Shown: piece by piece, positions 11,749-12,639 of the stretch
Layout: each line of letters begins with the position of its first letter
Numbering within the stretch: the stretch's first letter is position 1
Source of the DNA: Pseudomonadota bacterium
GTDB lineage: Bacteria > Pseudomonadota > Alphaproteobacteria > Caulobacterales > Caulobacteraceae
DNA: 12,639 nucleotides
Direction: 5' to 3'
Assembly (NCBI GenBank): GCA_023433655.1
Contig: JAEYUE010000243.1
Span: forward strand, 1-12,639
Notes under the pieces: generated by a model
Told to the model about the DNA's origin: nothing
Databases searched by the model: none
Seen by the model: the letters and a program-made list of their open reading frames with translations, nothing else
Program-made: the position numbers and the translations under genes

Positions 11749-12639
11749 ATGACCGACACCTCCGCCGCCGCCTCCGGCAAGATCCCCGTCACCGTGCTCA
11801 CCGGCTATCTCGGCGCCGGCAAGACCACCCTGCTCAATCGCATCCTCACCGAGGACCACGGCAAGCGCTACGCCGTCATCGTCAACGAGTTCGGCGAGAT
11901 CGGCATCGACAACGACCTCGTGGTCGGCGCCGACGAGGATGTGTTCGAGATGAACAACGGCTGCGTCTGCTGCACCGTGCGCGGCGACCTGATCCGCGTC
12001 GTCTCGGGCCTGATGAAGCGGCAGCGCCCCGGCAAGCCGGCCTTCGACGCCATCATCGTCGAGACCACCGGCCTGGCCGATCCCGGCCCGGTGGCCCAGA
12101 CCTTCTTCGTCGACGAGGACGTCAAGGCGAAGACCCAGCTGGACAGCGTCACCGCCCTGGTCGACGCCAAGCATGTCATGGCCCGGCTCGACGACTCGAA
12201 GGAGGCGCGCGAGCAGGTCGCCTTCGCAGACCGCATCATCCTCAACAAGACCGACCTCGTCGCCGAGGGCGAGCTGGCCGAGGTCGAACGCCGCCTTCGC
12301 GCCCTCAACCCGCTGGCCCCCATCACCCGCGCGACCCGCGCCGACGTGCCGCTCGATCAGGTGCTCGGCCTCGGCGGCTTCGACCTCGGCCGCATCCTCG
12401 ACATCAATCCGCAGTTCGCCAATCCGGCCCACGGCGAGGAAGGCCACGTCCATGACGAACACTGCGGCCACGACCATCACGACCACGCGCACGCCCACGA
12501 GCACGACCACGCCCACGGCGCCCGCGGCCATGCCCACCAGGACGACATCAGGGGCGTCTCCCTGTCGCTGGACCGCCCGCTCGACGGCCAGAAATTCACC
12601 GCCTGGCTCGACCGCCTGCTCGGCGAGCAGGGCCAGAAC
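11749..12639 (+). CDS. COG0523/CobW-type metal-chaperone GTPase (3' partial)
   Basis: The first 297 residues are visible; the C-terminus lies beyond the window. The Walker A loop is GYLGAGKTT (19-27). NEFGEIGIDND follows at 46-56, and the metal-binding CxCC motif at 72-75 (GCVCCTVRGDL). ETTGLADP starts at Glu105 and the guanine-specificity motif NKTD is at 166-169. All G3E-family motifs are intact. Between the GTPase core and the C-terminal CobW_C domain (starting about 268, VSLSLDRPLDGQKFTAWLD) lies a His-rich insert, about 226-264, with many HxH units. Family members deliver Zn, Co or other metals to target enzymes using GTP; His-rich ones are often linked to zinc. An in-frame ATG at 11740 would add three residues. 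Neither start has a clear Shine-Dalgarno. Nearby genes for zinc efflux support a zinc role, but CobW in cobalamin synthesis is not excluded. Confidence 0.93.
   Translation, partial: MTDTSAAASGKIPVTVLTGYLGAGKTTLLNRILTEDHGKRYAVIVNEFGEIGIDNDLVVGADEDVFEMNNGCVCCTVRGDLIRVVSGLMKRQRPGKPAFDAIIVETTGLADPGPVAQTFFVDEDVKAKTQLDSVTALVDAKHVMARLDDSKEAREQVAFADRIILNKTDLVAEGELAEVERRLRALNPLAPITRATRADVPLDQVLGLGGFDLGRILDINPQFANPAHGEEGHVHDEHCGHDHHDHAHAHEHDHAHGARGHAHQDDIRGVSLSLDRPLDGQKFTAWLDRLLGEQGQN

Noticed and set aside
11716..12537. A 273-codon frame antisense to the CobW-type GTPase
   Set aside because: The plus strand here encodes every G3E GTPase motif without a break. The antisense frame is Val/Ala/Asp-rich shadow sequence.
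1..12639. Mobile elements, CRISPR arrays, tRNA/rRNA genes, toxin-antitoxin or phage-defence modules
   Set aside because: No transposase or integrase motifs, terminal repeats, regularly spaced direct repeats, tRNA-like folds or recognised defence-gene motifs were found by reading both strands.

Overview
The window is a gene-dense, very GC-rich piece of bacterial chromosome with strong G/C preference at third codon positions throughout. Weak Shine-Dalgarno sequences, a BA14K-type secreted protein and an rplU-rpmA-GNAT gene order all point to an alphaproteobacterium. Caulobacteraceae (Brevundimonas or Caulobacter relatives) is my best guess from memory of such gene content, not a computed placement. 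No rRNA, tRNA, CRISPR array, insertion sequence, integrase or phage gene is visible, and no gene-free stretch exceeds about 220 bases.

Left part (1-3279). The Pro/Ala-rich C-terminal tail of a plus-strand protein ends in a CTAG shared with the stop of a convergent 127-aa gene of unknown function. A tight five-gene plus-strand operon follows: an ArsR-type repressor, an AHSA1/SRPBCC protein, a RibD_C/DHFR-fold protein, a second paralogous SRPBCC protein and a glutathione S-transferase. Three of its four junctions overlap by 1-4 nt. It looks like a small-molecule (detoxification or stress) response module controlled by its own first gene, with unknown inducer and substrate.

Middle part (3285-7231). 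On the minus strand, a catabolic-type threonine ammonia-lyase with an ACT domain overlaps by 20 nt a lipoprotein FKBP-type prolyl isomerase. Divergent from it are a lipoprotein of unknown function, a Gly/Tyr/His-rich secreted BA14K-like protein and a 65-aa single-span membrane protein. A RimJ/RimL-like GNAT acetyltransferase converges on the last of these.

Ribosomal part (7291-8393). rplU (L21, with a long Ala/Lys tail) and rpmA (L27) form a minus-strand operon. It has a recognisable promoter, a 5' leader carrying a hairpin plus U-rich tract that looks like an attenuator, and two stacked hairpins downstream of rpmA, one a good intrinsic terminator.

Right part (8515-12639). A very acidic, Cys-free 197-aa protein of unknown family ends in Asp plus three hydrophobic residues, as some type I secretion substrates do. 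A Zur-like palindrome then precedes a two-gene operon of a polytopic membrane protein and a zinc-type CDF transporter with a His-rich N-terminus. A bilobal retropepsin-like protein runs convergently, its stop codon abutting that of the CDF gene. Divergent from the protease, a COG0523/CobW-type GTPase with a CxCC motif and a His-rich segment runs off the window end. Two His-rich metal-handling proteins and the palindrome make this a probable zinc-homeostasis neighbourhood.
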